From: Pseudomonadota bacterium
GTDB lineage: Bacteria; Pseudomonadota; Gammaproteobacteria; Pseudomonadales; Pseudomonadaceae
Direction: 5' to 3'
Assembly: GCA_023431055.1 (NCBI GenBank)
Contig: JAEYXX010000001.1
Coordinates: forward strand, 1-64,000
Length of the DNA: 64,000 bases
This document shows, piece by piece, positions 34,082-46,464 of this stretch (its first letter is position 1; every line of letters starts with the position of its first letter). Position numbers and translations under genes: made by a program. Under the pieces are notes generated by a model that worked only from the letters and a program-made list of their open reading frames with translations, was not told where the DNA came from and did not search any database.

Positions 34082-34630
34082 ATGTTCAAATATATCTGGG
34101 ACGTGCTGGTCGGTACCGGCACCCAACTGCGCAGCCTGGCCATGGTCTTCAGCCATGGCTTTCGCAAGCGCGACACCCTGCAATACCCGGAAGAACCGGT
34201 CTACCTGCCGCCGCGCTACCGTGGCCGCATCGTCCTGACCCGCGATCCCGACGGCGAGGAGCGCTGCGTGGCCTGCAACCTGTGCGCCGTGGCCTGCCCG
34301 GTAGGCTGCATCTCGCTGCAGAAGGCCGAGACCGATGACGGCCGCTGGTACCCGGAGTTCTTCCGCATCAATTTCTCGCGCTGTATTTTCTGCGGCCTGT
34401 GCGAGGAAGCCTGCCCGACCACTGCGATCCAGCTCACCCCCGATTTCGAGATGGGCGAGTTCAAGCGTCAGGATCTGGTGTACGAGAAGGAAGACCTGCT
34501 GATCAGCGGCCCCGGCAAGAACCCGGACTACAACTTCTACCGCGTTGCCGGTATGGCCATCGCCGGCAAGCCCAAGGGCGCCGCGCAGAACGAGGCCGAG
34601 CCGATCAACGTGAAGAGCCTGCTGCCTTAG
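34082..34630 (+). CDS. nuoI: NADH-quinone oxidoreductase subunit I
   Basis: Ferredoxin-like subunit with clusters N6a and N6b. The 182-residue protein has two CxxCxxCxxxC motifs: Cys62, 65, 68, 72 ([11 protein letters not shown]) and Cys101, 104, 107, 111 ([11 protein letters not shown]). The chosen ATG at 34082 has AGGAG at 34069-34073. A further ATG at 34076 is possible. A frame beginning at 34004 runs through the palindromic element and is rejected. No residues were lost next to the element. Confidence 0.95.
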   Translation: MFKYIWDVLVGTGTQLRSLAMVFSHGFRKRDTLQYPEEPVYLPPRYRGRIVLTRDPDGEERCVACNLCAVACPVGCISLQKAETDDGRWYPEFFRINFSRCIFCGLCEEACPTTAIQLTPDFEMGEFKRQDLVYEKEDLLISGPGKNPDYNFYRVAGMAIAGKPKGAAQNEAEPINVKSLLP

Positions 34631-34639
34631 GAGTTTCTG

Positions 34640-35149
34640 ATGGAATTCGCGTTTTACTTCGCCGCCGGTGTGGCGGTGGCAGCAACGGTCGGGGTGGTCA
34701 CCAACACCAACCCGGTGCATGCCCTGCTCTACCTCATCGTCTCGCTGCTAGCGGTGTCGATGGTGTTCTTTGCCCTCGGTGCGCCCTTTGCCGGCGCGCT
34801 GGAAATCATCGTCTATGCCGGCGCGATCATGGTGCTGTTCGTCTTCGTGGTGATGATGCTCAACCTTGGCCCGGCTGCTGCCGAGCAGGAGCGCAAGTGG
34901 CTGACGCCCGGTATCTGGGTCGGCCCGGCGATTCTCAGCGCCCTGCTGCTCGGCCAGCTGCTCTATGTGCTGCTGAACCACGTCAGCGACGCTCATATCG
35001 GCCACACCACAGTAGAAGCCAAGGCCGTGGGTATCAGCCTGTTCGGCCCCTACCTGCTGGCCGTAGAGCTGGCCTCCATGCTGCTGCTCGCCGCACTGGT
35101 CGCTGCCTACCACCTGGGCCGCCATGACGCCAAGGAGCCAACCGTATGA
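34640..35149 (+). CDS. nuoJ: NADH-quinone oxidoreductase subunit J
   Basis: Membrane subunit of the proton-pumping arm, 169 residues with five hydrophobic segments. Conserved NPVHALLYL and [22 protein letters not shown] segments are present; the latter holds the pi-bulge helix that moves during coupling. It follows nuoI by 9 bases and overlaps nuoK by 4 bases. Confidence 0.95.
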   Translation: MEFAFYFAAGVAVAATVGVVTNTNPVHALLYLIVSLLAVSMVFFALGAPFAGALEIIVYAGAIMVLFVFVVMMLNLGPAAAEQERKWLTPGIWVGPAILSALLLGQLLYVLLNHVSDAHIGHTTVEAKAVGISLFGPYLLAVELASMLLLAALVAAYHLGRHDAKEPTV

Positions 35150-35454
35150 CCGGCATCCCACTCGAACACGGCCTGGCCCTGGCCGGCGTGCTGTTCTGCA
35201 TCGGCCTGGTCGGCCTGATGGTGCGGCGCAACATCCTGTTCATCCTGATGAGCCTGGAAGTGATGATGAACGCCGCTGCACTGGCCTTCGTGGTTGCTGG
35301 CGCCCGTTGGGGCGCGGCTGACGGCCAGGTGATGTTCATTCTGGTGATCACCCTGGCAGCCGCCGAGGCCAGCATCGGCCTGGCGATCCTGCTGCAGTTG
35401 TATCGCCGCTTCAATACCCTGGATATCGACGCTGCCAGCGAGATGCGCGGATGA
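35146..35454 (+). CDS. nuoK: NADH-quinone oxidoreductase subunit K
   Basis: Small membrane subunit of 102 residues with three helices, related to MrpC. Two buried glutamates expected in this family occur in [13 protein letters not shown] and [12 protein letters not shown], where they take part in proton transfer. It overlaps nuoJ and nuoL by 4 bases each (ATGA), indicating tight coupling. Confidence 0.96.
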   Translation: MTGIPLEHGLALAGVLFCIGLVGLMVRRNILFILMSLEVMMNAAALAFVVAGARWGAADGQVMFILVITLAAAEASIGLAILLQLYRRFNTLDIDAASEMRG

Positions 35455-37301
35455 ACCTTCTAGCCCTGACTCTATTCTTCCCGCTGCTCGGCTGGCTGCT
35501 GCTGGCCTTCTCGCGCGGACGCTTCTCGGAAAACACCAGTGCGCTGATCGGTGTCGGCTCCATCGGCCTAGCCGCCGCCAGCGCCAGCTGGGTCATTGCC
35601 GCCTTTATTGGCAATCCGCCGGCTGACGGCACCTACAGCCTGACCCTATGGCAGTGGATGAGCGTCGAAGGCCTGGCGCCGAGCTTCACCCTGCATCTGG
35701 ATGGTTTGTCCGCGACCATGCTCGGTGTGGTCACTGGCGTGGGTTTTCTGATCCACCTGTTCGCCAGCTGGTACATGCGCGGCGAGGAAGGCTATTCGCG
35801 CTTCTTCGCCTACACCAACCTGTTCATCTTCAGCATGCTGCTGCTGGTACTCGGCGACAACCTGCTGGTGCTGTTCTTCGGCTGGGAAGGCGTGGGCCTG
35901 TGCTCGTACCTCTTGATCGGCTTCTACTACAAGCACGTGCCCAACGGTAACGCGGCGCTCAAGGCCTTTATCGTCACCCGCGTCGGCGACGTGTTCCTGA
36001 TGATCGGCATGTTCATCCTGTTCCTCAACCTCGGTACCTTGAACATCCAAGAGCTGATGGTGCTAGCGCCGCAAAAGTACGTAGCCGGCGACGCCTGGCT
36101 GTGGGTCGCCACGCTGATGCTGCTCGGCGGCGCAGTGGGCAAGTCCGCCCAGTTGCCGCTGCAGACCTGGCTGGCAGACGCCATGGCAGGCCCGACGCCG
36201 GTGTCGGCGCTGATCCACGCAGCGACCATGGTCACCGCCGGCGTCTACCTGATCGCCCGTACCCACGGTCTGTTCCTGCTGACCCCGGAGATTCTCGAGC
36301 TGGTCGGCATCGTCGGCGGCGTGACCCTGGTACTGGCCGGTTTCGCCGCACTGGTGCAGACCGACATCAAGCGCATCCTCGCCTACTCGACCATGAGCCA
36401 GATCGGCTACATGTTCCTCGCCCTCGGCGTTGGTGCCTGGGATGCGGCGATCTTCCACCTGATGACCCACGCCTTCTTCAAGGCCCTGCTGTTCCTCGCC
36501 TCCGGTGCGGTGATCCACGCCTGCCACCACGAGCAGAACATCTTCAAGATGGGCGGGCTGTGGAAGAAGCTGCCACTGGCCTACGCCAGCTTCGTCGTCG
36601 GCGGCGCGGCGCTGGCTGCCCTGCCGCTGCTGACCGCCGGCTTCTACTCCAAGGACGAAATCCTCTGGGAAGTCTTCGCCAGCGGCCACAGCGAGCTGCT
36701 CTACGCCGGCCTGGTCGGTGCCTTCCTGACCTCGATCTACACCTTCCGCCTGATCTTCATCGCCTTCCACGGCGAGCAGAAGACCGAGGCGCACGCCGGT
36801 CATGGCATCGCCCACAACCTGCCGCTGCTGGTGCTGATCGTGCTGTCCACCTTCATCGGCGCCTGGATCACCCCGCCGCTGGCCGGTGTGCTGCCGGAAA
36901 GTGCCGGCCATGCCGGTGGCGAGGCCAAGCACAGCCTGGAACTGCTGTCGGGGCTGATCGCGGTGAGCGGTATCGTCATCGCCGCCCTGCTCTTCCTCGG
37001 CCAGCGTCGCGTCGCATCTGCCGTGGCGCAGAGCGCGCCGGGGCGCCTGCTGAGCGCCCTGTGGTTCGCCGCCTGGGGTTTCGATTGGCTGTACGACAAG
37101 CTGTTCGTGCGCCCCTACCTTGCGCTCTGCCATCTGCTGCGCCGCGACCCCATCGACCGCAGCATCGGCCTGATTCCGCTGCTTACGCGTGGCGGCAACG
37201 CCGCGCTGGTGCGCAGCGAAAACGGCCAGGTGCGCTGGTACGCCGCCTCGATCGCCGGGGGCGCCGTGCTGGTGCTCGCCGCCATCCTCTTTCTGAGTTA
37301 A
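35451..37301 (+). CDS. nuoL: NADH-quinone oxidoreductase subunit L
   Basis: Distal antiporter-like pump subunit, 616 residues, MrpA/NuoL family. The N-terminal half carries [19 protein letters not shown], with the conserved glutamate, and then [31 protein letters not shown], with the key lysine. About 14 core helices are followed by the long lateral helix and a last membrane anchor at the C-terminus ([14 protein letters not shown]). Confidence 0.96.
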   Translation: MNLLALTLFFPLLGWLLLAFSRGRFSENTSALIGVGSIGLAAASASWVIAAFIGNPPADGTYSLTLWQWMSVEGLAPSFTLHLDGLSATMLGVVTGVGFLIHLFASWYMRGEEGYSRFFAYTNLFIFSMLLLVLGDNLLVLFFGWEGVGLCSYLLIGFYYKHVPNGNAALKAFIVTRVGDVFLMIGMFILFLNLGTLNIQELMVLAPQKYVAGDAWLWVATLMLLGGAVGKSAQLPLQTWLADAMAGPTPVSALIHAATMVTAGVYLIARTHGLFLLTPEILELVGIVGGVTLVLAGFAALVQTDIKRILAYSTMSQIGYMFLALGVGAWDAAIFHLMTHAFFKALLFLASGAVIHACHHEQNIFKMGGLWKKLPLAYASFVVGGAALAALPLLTAGFYSKDEILWEVFASGHSELLYAGLVGAFLTSIYTFRLIFIAFHGEQKTEAHAGHGIAHNLPLLVLIVLSTFIGAWITPPLAGVLPESAGHAGGEAKHSLELLSGLIAVSGIVIAALLFLGQRRVASAVAQSAPGRLLSALWFAAWGFDWLYDKLFVRPYLALCHLLRRDPIDRSIGLIPLLTRGGNAALVRSENGQVRWYAASIAGGAVLVLAAILFLS

Positions 37302-37316
37302 GGAAAACAGCCTGTC

Positions 37317-38846
37317 ATGATTCTGCCCTGGCTAATCCTGATTCCCTTCATCGGCGGCCTGCTGTGCTGGCAAGGCGAGCGCTTCGGCCACGTCCTGCCG
37401 CGCTGGATCGCCCTGCTCACCATGGGCCTGCTGTTCGGCCTCGGCCTGTGGCTGTGGGCCAGCGGTGATTTCACCCTGGCACCCGCTCCTGGCGGCGGCC
37501 CGCGCTGGGCCCACGAGTTCGTCATCGACTGGATTCCGCGCCTGGGCATCACCATCCACCTGGCGATGGATGGCCTGTCGGTGCTGATGGTGGTGCTCAC
37601 CGGCCTGCTCGGCGTGCTGTCGGTGCTGTGCTCGTGGAACGAGATCCAGAACCGTGTCGGTTTCTTCCACCTCAACCTGATGTGGATTCTCGGTGGCGTG
37701 GTCGGTGTGTTCCTCGCCGTCGATCTGTTCCTGTTCTTCTTCTTCTGGGAAATGATGCTGGTGCCGATGTATTTTCTCATCGCGCTCTGGGGGCACAGCG
37801 GCAGCGACGGTCGTACCCGTATCACCGCTGCCACTAAGTTCTTCATCTTCACCCAGGCCAGCGGTTTGATCATGCTGCTGGCGATCCTGGCGCTGGTGTT
37901 CGTGCACTTCAACCAGACCGGCGTGCTGACCTTCAACTACGCCGACCTGCTGAAGACCGAGCTGGCACCAGGCACCGAGTACCTGCTGATGCTCGGTTTC
38001 TTCGTCGCCTTCGCGGTGAAGTTCCCGGTGGTGCCGGTGCACTCCTGGCTGCCGGATGCCCACGCCCAGGCGCCTACCGCCGGTTCGGTGGATCTGGCCG
38101 GTATCCTGCTGAAAACCGCCGCCTACGGCCTGCTGCGCTTCGCCCTGCCGCTGTTCCCCAGCGCCTCGGCCGAATTCGCACCCATCGCCCAGTGGCTAGG
38201 CGTGTTCGCCATCCTCTACGGCGCGCTGTTGTCCTTCGCGCAGACCGATATCAAGCGCCTGGTGGCCTACTCCAGCGTCTCGCACATGGGCTTCGTACTG
38301 ATCGCCATCTATTCGGGCAGCCAGATTGCCCTGCAAGGTGCGGTGGTGCAGATGGTCGCCCACGGCCTGTCCGCTGCTGCCCTGTTCATCCTCTGCGGCC
38401 AACTGTACGAGCGCGTGCATACCCGTGACCTGCGCCAGATGGGCGGGATCTGGGCGCGCATGCCCTGGCTGCCGGCCATCAGCCTATTCTTCGCCGCTGC
38501 GGCTCTGGGTTTGCCGGGCACTGGCAACTTCGTGGGTGAATTCCTCATTCTGCTCGGCAGCTTCCCCAGCGCACCTTGGGTCGTGGTGCTGGCTGCCACC
38601 GGCCTGGTGCTCGGCTCGGTGTACGCCCTGGCAATGATTCACCGCGCCTACTTCGGCCCGGTGCAACAGGACGCGCCGCTGCCCGGCCTCAAACCGCGCG
38701 AGCTGGCCATGGTGCTCGGCCTAGGCGTGCTGCTGATTCTGCTTGGCGTTTACCCGCAACCGGTGCTCGATACCTCCGCTGCCAGCATGCATGGCGTGCA
38801 GCAGTGGATGGCTGGCGCCCTCGATCAACTCGCCTCGGGCCGGTAA
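37317..38846 (+). CDS. nuoM: NADH-quinone oxidoreductase subunit M
   Basis: Antiporter-like pump subunit, 509 residues with about 14 membrane segments. The glutamate of [14 protein letters not shown] and the lysine in [26 protein letters not shown] are the conserved pump residues. A second conserved lysine is in [20 protein letters not shown]. It starts 15 bases after nuoL with AAGGAAA upstream. Confidence 0.96.
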   Translation: MILPWLILIPFIGGLLCWQGERFGHVLPRWIALLTMGLLFGLGLWLWASGDFTLAPAPGGGPRWAHEFVIDWIPRLGITIHLAMDGLSVLMVVLTGLLGVLSVLCSWNEIQNRVGFFHLNLMWILGGVVGVFLAVDLFLFFFFWEMMLVPMYFLIALWGHSGSDGRTRITAATKFFIFTQASGLIMLLAILALVFVHFNQTGVLTFNYADLLKTELAPGTEYLLMLGFFVAFAVKFPVVPVHSWLPDAHAQAPTAGSVDLAGILLKTAAYGLLRFALPLFPSASAEFAPIAQWLGVFAILYGALLSFAQTDIKRLVAYSSVSHMGFVLIAIYSGSQIALQGAVVQMVAHGLSAAALFILCGQLYERVHTRDLRQMGGIWARMPWLPAISLFFAAAALGLPGTGNFVGEFLILLGSFPSAPWVVVLAATGLVLGSVYALAMIHRAYFGPVQQDAPLPGLKPRELAMVLGLGVLLILLGVYPQPVLDTSAASMHGVQQWMAGALDQLASGR

Positions 38847-38865
38847 GGGTAAGGATTAGAGACTC

Positions 38866-40347
38866 ATGGAACATCACGCTGTCGACTTCACCCTGCAACA
38901 CCTGATCGCCCTGCTGCCGCTGCTGGTGACCAGCCTCACCGCTGTCGTGGTGATGCTGGCCATCGCTGCCAAGCGTAATCACACGGTCACCTTCATCCTC
39001 TCGGTGGTGGGGCTGAACCTGGCGCTGCTGTCGTTGATTCCGGCACTGGAGGTGGCACCGCTGGAAGTCACTCCGCTGCTGCTGATCGACAACTTCGCCT
39101 GCTACTACATGGCCCTGGTGCTGGCCGCCAGCCTGGCCTGCATCACCCTGATCCATGCCTACCTGGGTGGCGATTCGGGCAAGGGCTATCCGGGTAACCG
39201 CGAGGAGCTGTATCTGCTGGTACTGCTGTCCGCCGCTGGCGGTCTGGTACTGGTCAGTGCGCAGCACCTGGCCAGCCTGTTCATCGGCCTGGAACTGCTG
39301 TCGGTGCCCACCTACGGCATGATCGCCTACGCCTTCTTCAACAAGCGCTCGCTGGAAGCCGGCATCAAGTACATGGTGCTGTCGGCCGCTGGTTCGGCCT
39401 TCCTGTTGTTCGGCATGGCGCTGCTGTACGCCGAGTCCGGAAACCTGGCGTTCGCCGATATCGGTATCAGCCTGATTCGTGAAAGCAGCCAACTGGTGCA
39501 GATCGGTATCGGCATGATGCTGATTGGCTTGGCCTTCAAGCTGTCGCTGGTGCCCTTCCACCTGTGGACGCCGGACGTCTACGAAGGCGCACCGGCGCCG
39601 GTAGCGGCCTTCCTCGCCACCGCCAGCAAGGTGGCGGTATTCGCCGTGCTGCTGCGCCTGTACCAGATATCTCCGGCCATGAGCGGCGGCTGGTTGAGCG
39701 ACCTGCTGACCCTGATCGCCATTGCCTCGATCCTGTTCGGCAACCTGCTGGCACTGCTGCAGAACAACCTCAAACGCCTGCTCGGTTACTCGTCGATCGC
39801 CCACTTCGGTTACCTGCTGGTGGCGCTGATCGCCAGCAAGGGCCTGGCGGTGGAAGCCGTCGGCGTGTACCTGGCCACCTACGTGCTGACCAGCCTGGGT
39901 GCGTTCGGTGTGATCACCCTGATGTCCACGCCCTACAGCGGCCGCGATGCCGACGCGCTATACGAATACCGTGGCCTGTTCTGGCGCCGCCCGTACCTGA
40001 CCGCTGTGCTCACGGTGATGATGCTGTCGCTGGCCGGCATTCCGCTGACCGCAGGTTTCATCGGCAAGTTCTACGTGATCGCCGCCGGTGTCGAAGCGCA
40101 ACTGTGGTGGCTGCTCGGCGCCATGGTGCTGGGCAGTGCCATCGGCGTGTTCTATTACCTGCGGGTGATGGTCACCCTGTTCATGCGCGAACCCAACCTG
40201 CATCGCCACGACGCGCCCTTCGACTGGGGCCAGCGTGCCGGCGGCATCATGCTGCTGGTGGTCGCCCTGCTCGCCTTCTTCCTCGGCGTTTATCCGCAAC
40301 CGCTGCTGGAGCTGGTGCAGCAGGCCGGGTTGGTTAGCCTGCACTGA
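38866..40347 (+). CDS. nuoN: NADH-quinone oxidoreductase subunit N
   Basis: Third antiporter-like pump subunit, 493 residues with about 14 membrane segments. Conserved parts are the glutamate of [14 protein letters not shown], the lysine in [23 protein letters not shown] and [18 protein letters not shown]. It is last in the operon and is followed by an intrinsic terminator 10 bases after the stop. Confidence 0.96.
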   Translation: MEHHAVDFTLQHLIALLPLLVTSLTAVVVMLAIAAKRNHTVTFILSVVGLNLALLSLIPALEVAPLEVTPLLLIDNFACYYMALVLAASLACITLIHAYLGGDSGKGYPGNREELYLLVLLSAAGGLVLVSAQHLASLFIGLELLSVPTYGMIAYAFFNKRSLEAGIKYMVLSAAGSAFLLFGMALLYAESGNLAFADIGISLIRESSQLVQIGIGMMLIGLAFKLSLVPFHLWTPDVYEGAPAPVAAFLATASKVAVFAVLLRLYQISPAMSGGWLSDLLTLIAIASILFGNLLALLQNNLKRLLGYSSIAHFGYLLVALIASKGLAVEAVGVYLATYVLTSLGAFGVITLMSTPYSGRDADALYEYRGLFWRRPYLTAVLTVMMLSLAGIPLTAGFIGKFYVIAAGVEAQLWWLLGAMVLGSAIGVFYYLRVMVTLFMREPNLHRHDAPFDWGQRAGGIMLLVVALLAFFLGVYPQPLLELVQQAGLVSLH

Positions 40348-40357
40348 ATGACGAACG

Positions 40358-40383
40358 AGCCCAGCCAAAAGCTGGGCTTTTTT
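40358..40383 (+). terminator. Rho-independent terminator of the nuo operon
   Basis: An 8-bp perfect stem (AGCCCAGC with its complement, 5-base loop) followed by T residues to 40383. Confidence 0.9.
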
Positions 40384-40510
40384 ATACGGCTTGCAGTTGT
40401 AGCCGCGTAGAAGAGATGCACGATTGCACCGCCAGCCGACGGCAGGCCCTCAGCGCCATAATTTTAACGCCGTAAAAACGGCAGTTTTCCGCTGACCGCG
40501 ATCCGGCGAA

Positions 40511-40587
40511 TGGCGGATATCCGCCACATACTGTGCTGCAGATCACATGCTTTTCAACGGCCCAAGCAGGCTGGCGGAATTTCGCCA
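40511..40587. promoter_or_regulatory. Two palindromic operators upstream of dctP
   Basis: TGGCGGATATCCGCCA (40511-40526, perfect palindrome) and TGGCGGAATTTCGCCA (40572-40587, one mismatch) share the TGGCGGA half-site and are centred 61 bp apart. The first is about 100 bp upstream of the expected start site, a normal place for a sigma-54 enhancer protein; the second abuts the promoter. The binding protein is unknown; a DctD-like activator is a guess from the gene downstream. The rest of the 380-bp gap (40384-40510) has only a small GCCGT/ACGGC hairpin at 40469-40482. Confidence 0.5.
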
Positions 40588-40590
40588 CAA

Positions 40591-40607
40591 TGGCATAACC
40601 CTTGCCA
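40591..40607 (+). promoter_or_regulatory. Sigma-54 (-24/-12) promoter of dctP
   Basis: TGGCATAACCCTTGCCA contains GG and GC separated by exactly 10 bases, matching the RpoN consensus TGGCAC-N5-TTGC with one difference (T for C). It lies 121 bases before the dctP ATG. A GGGTAC/GTACCC hairpin (40634-40650) lies in the resulting leader. Confidence 0.65.
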
Positions 40608-40625
40608 TGCAAGTCCCAGCTCTGA

Positions 40626-41735
<1,110 letters not shown>

Positions 41736-41743
41736 GCCAGGGC

Positions 41744-41769
41744 CGGCATGGCGGAATTCCGCCATGCCG
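41744..41769. other. 26-bp perfect palindrome between dctP and opmB
   Basis: A perfect 26-bp palindrome centred on TGGCGGAATTCCGCCA, the same core as the two operators upstream of dctP. It lies in the 52-bp gap between the convergent dctP and opmB. It may be a third protein-binding site or a bidirectional RNA-end hairpin; no T-run is present. Confidence 0.55.
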
Positions 41770-41787
41770 ACTACTCGGCCCCGTCCA

Positions 41788-43257
41788 TTATCGAGGCTCT
41801 TGCTGACGCAATTGCTCCAGGTCCCAGCCACCACCCAGTGCGGCAATCAGCTGCACGCTAGCGGTCAGCCGGCTACCCAGCAACGTAAGATTGGTGCGCT
41901 CGTTGTTCAGCGCCGTGGCCTGTACGCTGACCACGCTGTTGAAGTCGACAGTGCCGGCGCGGTACTGGTTTTCGATCAGGCGTAACGACTCGCGCGCCGC
42001 ATCAAGCGCTTCCTGTTGCACCCCACTCTCCTGCTCCAGCACACGCAACTGCACCAGGTAATCCTCTACTTCGCGGAAGCTGTCGAGCACGGCCTGGCGG
42101 TATTGCACCACCGTCTGGTCATAAGCGGCCTCGCTGCGCTCCAGCTCTGCACGCCGCGCACCACCATCGAACAGGCTCAGCGCCAATTGCGGCCCCAGCG
42201 ACCAGAAGCGGTTGGGTACTTCGATCCAGTCGGCGAAGCTGCTGCCGCGGTAACCGCCGCTGGCCGATATGGTCAGATCCGGGAACCAGGCCGCCTCCGC
42301 TACGCCGATCTGCGCGTTGGCCGCCATCACCCGGCGTTCGGCTGCCGCCACGTCCGGGCGACGTTCGAGCAGTTGCGACGGCAATGCTACGGGCACCTCG
42401 GGCAGCGCCGGCAGGTCGTCGCGCGGCGCAATGGACAGTTCGGCCGGGCTGACGCCCACCAGCACGGCAATGGCATGTTCGAGCTGCGCGCGCTGCCACT
42501 CGAGATCAATGGCCTGGGCCTGAGTGCTCTTGAGCTGGCTGGTGGCCTGGGACACGTCGGATTTGGGCACGATACCGGCGCGGTATTGGTTCTCGGTCAG
42601 GCGCAGGGAGCGCTCGTATGCAGCGACGGTCGCGTCGAGCAGACGCTTCTGTTCATCGAGGATGCGCAACTGCAGGTAGTTCTGCACCAGCTCGCTCTGC
42701 AGGCTCAGGCGCACCGCAGCCAGGTCGGCGGCGCTGGCCTCGAAATCGGCACGGCTGGCTTCTAGGCCGCGACGCAGCTTGCCCCAGATATCCAGCTCCC
42801 AGGCCGCATTCAGGCTAAGGTCGTAACTCTTGGAAATGCTCGAGGTACCCGAACCGCTTACGGTGACGCCATCGGCGGTACGGATGGTACTGTCACCACC
42901 GCCCTGCCCGGCCCGGGTCACCCCGGCGCTGCCGGACAGCGTCGGGTAGAAGCTGGCGCGCGCGCCGCGCACCAGCGCGCGCGCCTGGCGATACTGGGCC
43001 TCGGCAGCGGCCAGGTTCTGGTTGGAAACATGCAGACGCTCGACCAGCGCGTCGAGCTCGGCGTCGTCATATAGCGCCCACCAGTTGCCACGCTCCAGAA
43101 CGTCAGCTGGCGCGGCGGCTTTCCACCCCTCGACCTGCTTGAACTGCGCAGGTGCCGCCAGTTCGGGGCGCTGATAGTCAGGCCCCAGGGCGCAGCCGCC
43201 CAGCACGCCGGCCAGCAGCAAGGAAACAAGAGTTCGGGCGAAAGGAGCTCGATTCAT
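41788..43257 (-). CDS. opmB: Outer-membrane efflux lipoprotein OpmB (TolC/OprM family)
   Basis: Outer-membrane channel of the MuxABC tripartite pump. The 489-residue protein begins [22 protein letters not shown], with lipobox LGGC (Cys22), so it is anchored by lipid. Two OEP repeats with long helices follow, with the motif [14 protein letters not shown] and its counterpart [15 protein letters not shown]. Typical OprM-family start [16 protein letters not shown] longer upstream frame lies inside muxC and is rejected; the start overlaps muxC's stop as ATGA. It is the last gene of the operon. Confidence 0.92.
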   Translation of the reverse strand: MNRAPFARTLVSLLLAGVLGGCALGPDYQRPELAAPAQFKQVEGWKAAAPADVLERGNWWALYDDAELDALVERLHVSNQNLAAAEAQYRQARALVRGARASFYPTLSGSAGVTRAGQGGGDSTIRTADGVTVSGSGTSSISKSYDLSLNAAWELDIWGKLRRGLEASRADFEASAADLAAVRLSLQSELVQNYLQLRILDEQKRLLDATVAAYERSLRLTENQYRAGIVPKSDVSQATSQLKSTQAQAIDLEWQRAQLEHAIAVLVGVSPAELSIAPRDDLPALPEVPVALPSQLLERRPDVAAAERRVMAANAQIGVAEAAWFPDLTISASGGYRGSSFADWIEVPNRFWSLGPQLALSLFDGGARRAELERSEAAYDQTVVQYRQAVLDSFREVEDYLVQLRVLEQESGVQQEALDAARESLRLIENQYRAGTVDFNSVVSVQATALNNERTNLTLLGSRLTASVQLIAALGGGWDLEQLRQQEPR

Positions 43258-46200
43258 AACGGATTTTCCAACGAAGCATCGGTGCGCACGCCGCGCCAGC
43301 GATTGACGCGGTGGCGCAGGCGGTCGAAGTAGAGATAGACCACCGGAGTGGTGTAGAGCGTCAGCACCTGACTCAGTACCAGGCCACCGACGATGGTGAT
43401 ACCCAGCGGCTGGCGCATTTCCGAACCTTCGGCGCTGCCCAGCACCAGCGGCAAGGCGCCCAGGATAGCGGCCAGGGTGGTCATCATGATCGGGCGGAAA
43501 CGCAGCAGACAGGCCTGGCGGATGGATTCCTGCGGGCTCAGGCGCTCGCCGCGCTCCAGTTGCAGGGCCAGGTCGACCATCAGAATGGCGTTCTTCTTGA
43601 CGATACCGATCAGCAGGAACAGGCCCAGCAGCGAGATCAGGCTGAACTCCATGCCCACCAGTTGCAGTGCGAGCAAGGCGCCAACTCCGGCCGACGGCAA
43701 GGTCGAGAGGATGGTCAGCGGATGCACGTAGCTCTCGTAGAGCACGCCCAGCACGATGTACACCACCACCAGCGCCAGCAGGATCATCAGCGGCTGATTG
43801 CCCTGGGTCTGCTGGAAGGCGGCTCCGGTGCCGCCGAGCATACCCTGCACCTCTGTGGGCAGGCCGACCCGTGCCACGGCGTTGTCGATGGCGCGGCTGG
43901 CCTGATCGAGGCTTACTCCTTCGGCCAGGGAGAAACCGATATTCTCGGCGGCGAACTGGCCCTGATGGTTGACTCGATCTTCCTCCAGGCTGCGCTCCCA
44001 ATGGGCGAAGGTCGACAGCGGCACACGCGCACCATCGGCGGTGATCAGCTGAATCTGATCCAGCGCCTCGGGATGCTGGGCATAGCGTGGGTTGATCTCC
44101 ATCACCACGCTGTACTGATTCAGCGCCTGGTAGATGGTCGACACCTGACGCTGACTGAAGGCATTGTTGAGCACCGCGGTGATCATGCTCATTTCAACGC
44201 CCAGACGCTGCGCCGCTTCGCGGTCCACCACCAGACGAATCTGCTGCGCACCGCTGTTCTCGCGGGCGTCGATATCGGTCAGCTCGGGCAGTGCGCGCAG
44301 CGCTTCGCGCACTTTGGGCAGCCACTCACGCAGGGCGTCGAGATCGCCGGAGAGCAACATGTACTCGTTTTCCGAACTGCGCCCCTCGCGCCCGCCTATC
44401 TGCAGATCCTGATCCGGCATGAGGAACATGCGCCCACCCGGCACCTTGGGCACGCTGGCGCGCAGGCGGTTGATCACCTGTTGCGATGACACACCGCGCT
44501 CGCTGATCGGTTTCAGCCGCACGATCATGAAGGCGTTGTTGATGCCACCGGCGCCGCCGATGAATCCGGCCACGCTGTCCACTGCCGGATCGGCCAGCAC
44601 CGCCTTGCGGAAAGTCTCCATCTTCGGCTGCATGACCTGGAACGACAGGCCATCGTCGCCGCGAATGAAACCGATCAGTTGGCCGGTGTCCTGCTGCGGC
44701 ATGAAGGTCTTGGGAATGCTGACGAACAGGTAGACATTCAGCGCGATGGTCGCCAGCAGGCTGATGACCATCAGCAACGAATGGCGCAGCGCCCAGTCCA
44801 GCGAACGCCCGTACACGGCCAGCACCCGCGTCTGCAGGCGGTCGCCCCATTGCTGCAGACGGCTGCGCGACTGCTCGTCTTCGGCCTTGAGCCAGCGTGC
44901 GCAGAGCATCGGCGTCAGGGTCAGCGACACCAGCAGGGAAATCACCACCGCCACGGCCAGGGTGATGGAAAATTCGCGAAACAGCCTCTCGACGATGCCG
45001 CCCATGAACAGGATGGAGATGAACACCGCTACCAGCGACAGGTTCATCGACAGCAGGGTGAAGCCTACCTCGCGCGTGCCTTTGAACGCCGCCGCCATCG
45101 GCTTCTCGCCGTTATGGATGTGCCGGGCGATGTTCTCCAGCACCACGATGGCATCGTCCACCACCAGCCCAGTGGCGATGATCAGCGCCATCAGCGACAG
45201 GTTGTTCAGCGAGAACCCCAGCAGGTACATGGCGGCGAAACTGCCGATCAGCGACACCGGCACCGCCAGCGCCGGAATCAGCGCTGCGCGCCAACGCCCG
45301 AGAAACGCCAGCACCACCAGGATCACCAGGCCCACGGCGATCAGCAGGGTCTGCTCGGCCTCGTGCAGGGTGGCGCGGATTACCGGTGAGCGATCCATCG
45401 CCACTTCCAGCTCGACGCTGGCTGGAATCACCTCGCGCAGCGCCGGCAGCTCGGCGCGGATGTCGCTGATGGTCTGCAGGATATTCGCCCCGCTCTGCCG
45501 ATTGATCACCAGCAGCACCGCTTCCTTGTCGTTGTAGAAGCCGCTGTTGTAGCGGTCCTCGACGCCATCGGTGACCGTGGCTACGTCGCCCAGGCGCACG
45601 GCAGCGCCGTCCTGGTAGCGGATGATCATCGGCAGGTAATCGGCGGCCTTGGCCAACTGGTCGCTGGCCTGCACCTGCCAGCGGCGCTGCTCGTCCTCGA
45701 CCGCGCCCTTGGGACGCAGGGCATTGCTGGCGGCGATGGTCTGGCGCACTTCGTCCAGCGCAATGCCATAGTGATCGAGCAGGCGCGGCTCCAGCGACAC
45801 GCGCACCGCCGGCAGCGAGCTGCCGCCGACCTGCACCTCGCCGACGCCGCCGACCTGGGACAGTTTCTGCGCCAGGATGGTCGAGGCCACGTCGTACAGC
45901 TGGCCCTTGCTCAGGGTATCGCTGGTCAGTGATATGACCATGATCGGCGCCTGCGACGGATTGATCTTGCGGTAGCTGGGCATGGTGCGCATGCCGCTGG
46001 GCAGCAGCTCGCGCGCCGCGTTGATCGCTGCCTGCACCTCGCGCGCGGCGGTGTTGATGTCCTTGTCCAGGTCGAACTGGATCATGATCCGCGTGCTGCC
46101 CTGGCTGCTGCGGCTGTTCATCTGGCTGATACCGGCGATGGTACCGAGCGATCGCTCCAGCGGCGTGGCCACGGTGGAAGCCATGATCTGCGGGCTGGCC

Positions 46201-46358
46201 CCCGGCAGGCTGGCCTGCACGGTGATGGTGGGAAAATCCATCTGCGGCAATGGCGCCACCGGCAACAGGCCGAAGCTGACGCCGCCAAGCAGCATGATCG
46301 CCAGGCTCAGCAGCAGGGTCGCCACCGGGCGCCGGATAAAGGGGGCGGAGAGATTCAT
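43254..46358 (-). CDS. muxC: RND efflux transporter subunit MuxC (MdtC-like)
   Basis: One of two RND pump proteins forming a mixed trimer in MuxABC-OpmB, equivalent to MdtC of E. coli MdtABC. The 1034-residue protein has 12 membrane segments and two large periplasmic loops. TM4 holds the proton-relay aspartates in [17 protein letters not shown]. It overlaps opmB by 4 bases. The 106-bp gap to muxB carries a REP pair and there is no clear Shine-Dalgarno between it and the muxC ATG. Substrates known for the pump include aminocoumarins and macrolides in P. aeruginosa; not testable here. Confidence 0.92.
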   Translation of the reverse strand: MNLSAPFIRRPVATLLLSLAIMLLGGVSFGLLPVAPLPQMDFPTITVQASLPGASPQIMASTVATPLERSLGTIAGISQMNSRSSQGSTRIMIQFDLDKDINTAAREVQAAINAARELLPSGMRTMPSYRKINPSQAPIMVISLTSDTLSKGQLYDVASTILAQKLSQVGGVGEVQVGGSSLPAVRVSLEPRLLDHYGIALDEVRQTIAASNALRPKGAVEDEQRRWQVQASDQLAKAADYLPMIIRYQDGAAVRLGDVATVTDGVEDRYNSGFYNDKEAVLLVINRQSGANILQTISDIRAELPALREVIPASVELEVAMDRSPVIRATLHEAEQTLLIAVGLVILVVLAFLGRWRAALIPALAVPVSLIGSFAAMYLLGFSLNNLSLMALIIATGLVVDDAIVVLENIARHIHNGEKPMAAAFKGTREVGFTLLSMNLSLVAVFISILFMGGIVERLFREFSITLAVAVVISLLVSLTLTPMLCARWLKAEDEQSRSRLQQWGDRLQTRVLAVYGRSLDWALRHSLLMVISLLATIALNVYLFVSIPKTFMPQQDTGQLIGFIRGDDGLSFQVMQPKMETFRKAVLADPAVDSVAGFIGGAGGINNAFMIVRLKPISERGVSSQQVINRLRASVPKVPGGRMFLMPDQDLQIGGREGRSSENEYMLLSGDLDALREWLPKVREALRALPELTDIDARENSGAQQIRLVVDREAAQRLGVEMSMITAVLNNAFSQRQVSTIYQALNQYSVVMEINPRYAQHPEALDQIQLITADGARVPLSTFAHWERSLEEDRVNHQGQFAAENIGFSLAEGVSLDQASRAIDNAVARVGLPTEVQGMLGGTGAAFQQTQGNQPLMILLALVVVYIVLGVLYESYVHPLTILSTLPSAGVGALLALQLVGMEFSLISLLGLFLLIGIVKKNAILMVDLALQLERGERLSPQESIRQACLLRFRPIMMTTLAAILGALPLVLGSAEGSEMRQPLGITIVGGLVLSQVLTLYTTPVVYLYFDRLRHRVNRWRGVRTDASLENPL

Positions 46359-46392
46359 GCGTGACGGGCCCCGCCAAGGCTTCTTCGATCAC

Positions 46393-46455
46393 GTAGGAGC
46401 GGCTTCAGCCGCGAATCCCCTGCACCGGCCTGTTCGCGGCTGAAGCCGCTCCTAC
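46393..46455. repeat. REP pair (REPIN/BIME) between muxB and muxC
   Basis: Two 23-bp copies in perfect inverted orientation (46393-46415 and 46433-46455; half starts GTAGGAGCGGCTTC) with a 17-bp spacer. The sequence is the classic Pseudomonas REP type, mobilised by RAYT transposases. As RNA it would form a long hairpin between two cistrons of one operon. Confidence 0.88.
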
Positions 46456-46464
46456 GGGCCGGGG

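Noticed and set aside
41788-44001. Long version of OpmB extending into muxC
   Set aside because: The extra N-terminal part is an alternate frame of muxC. The lipoprotein signal begins at 43257 and overlaps the muxC stop as ATGA.
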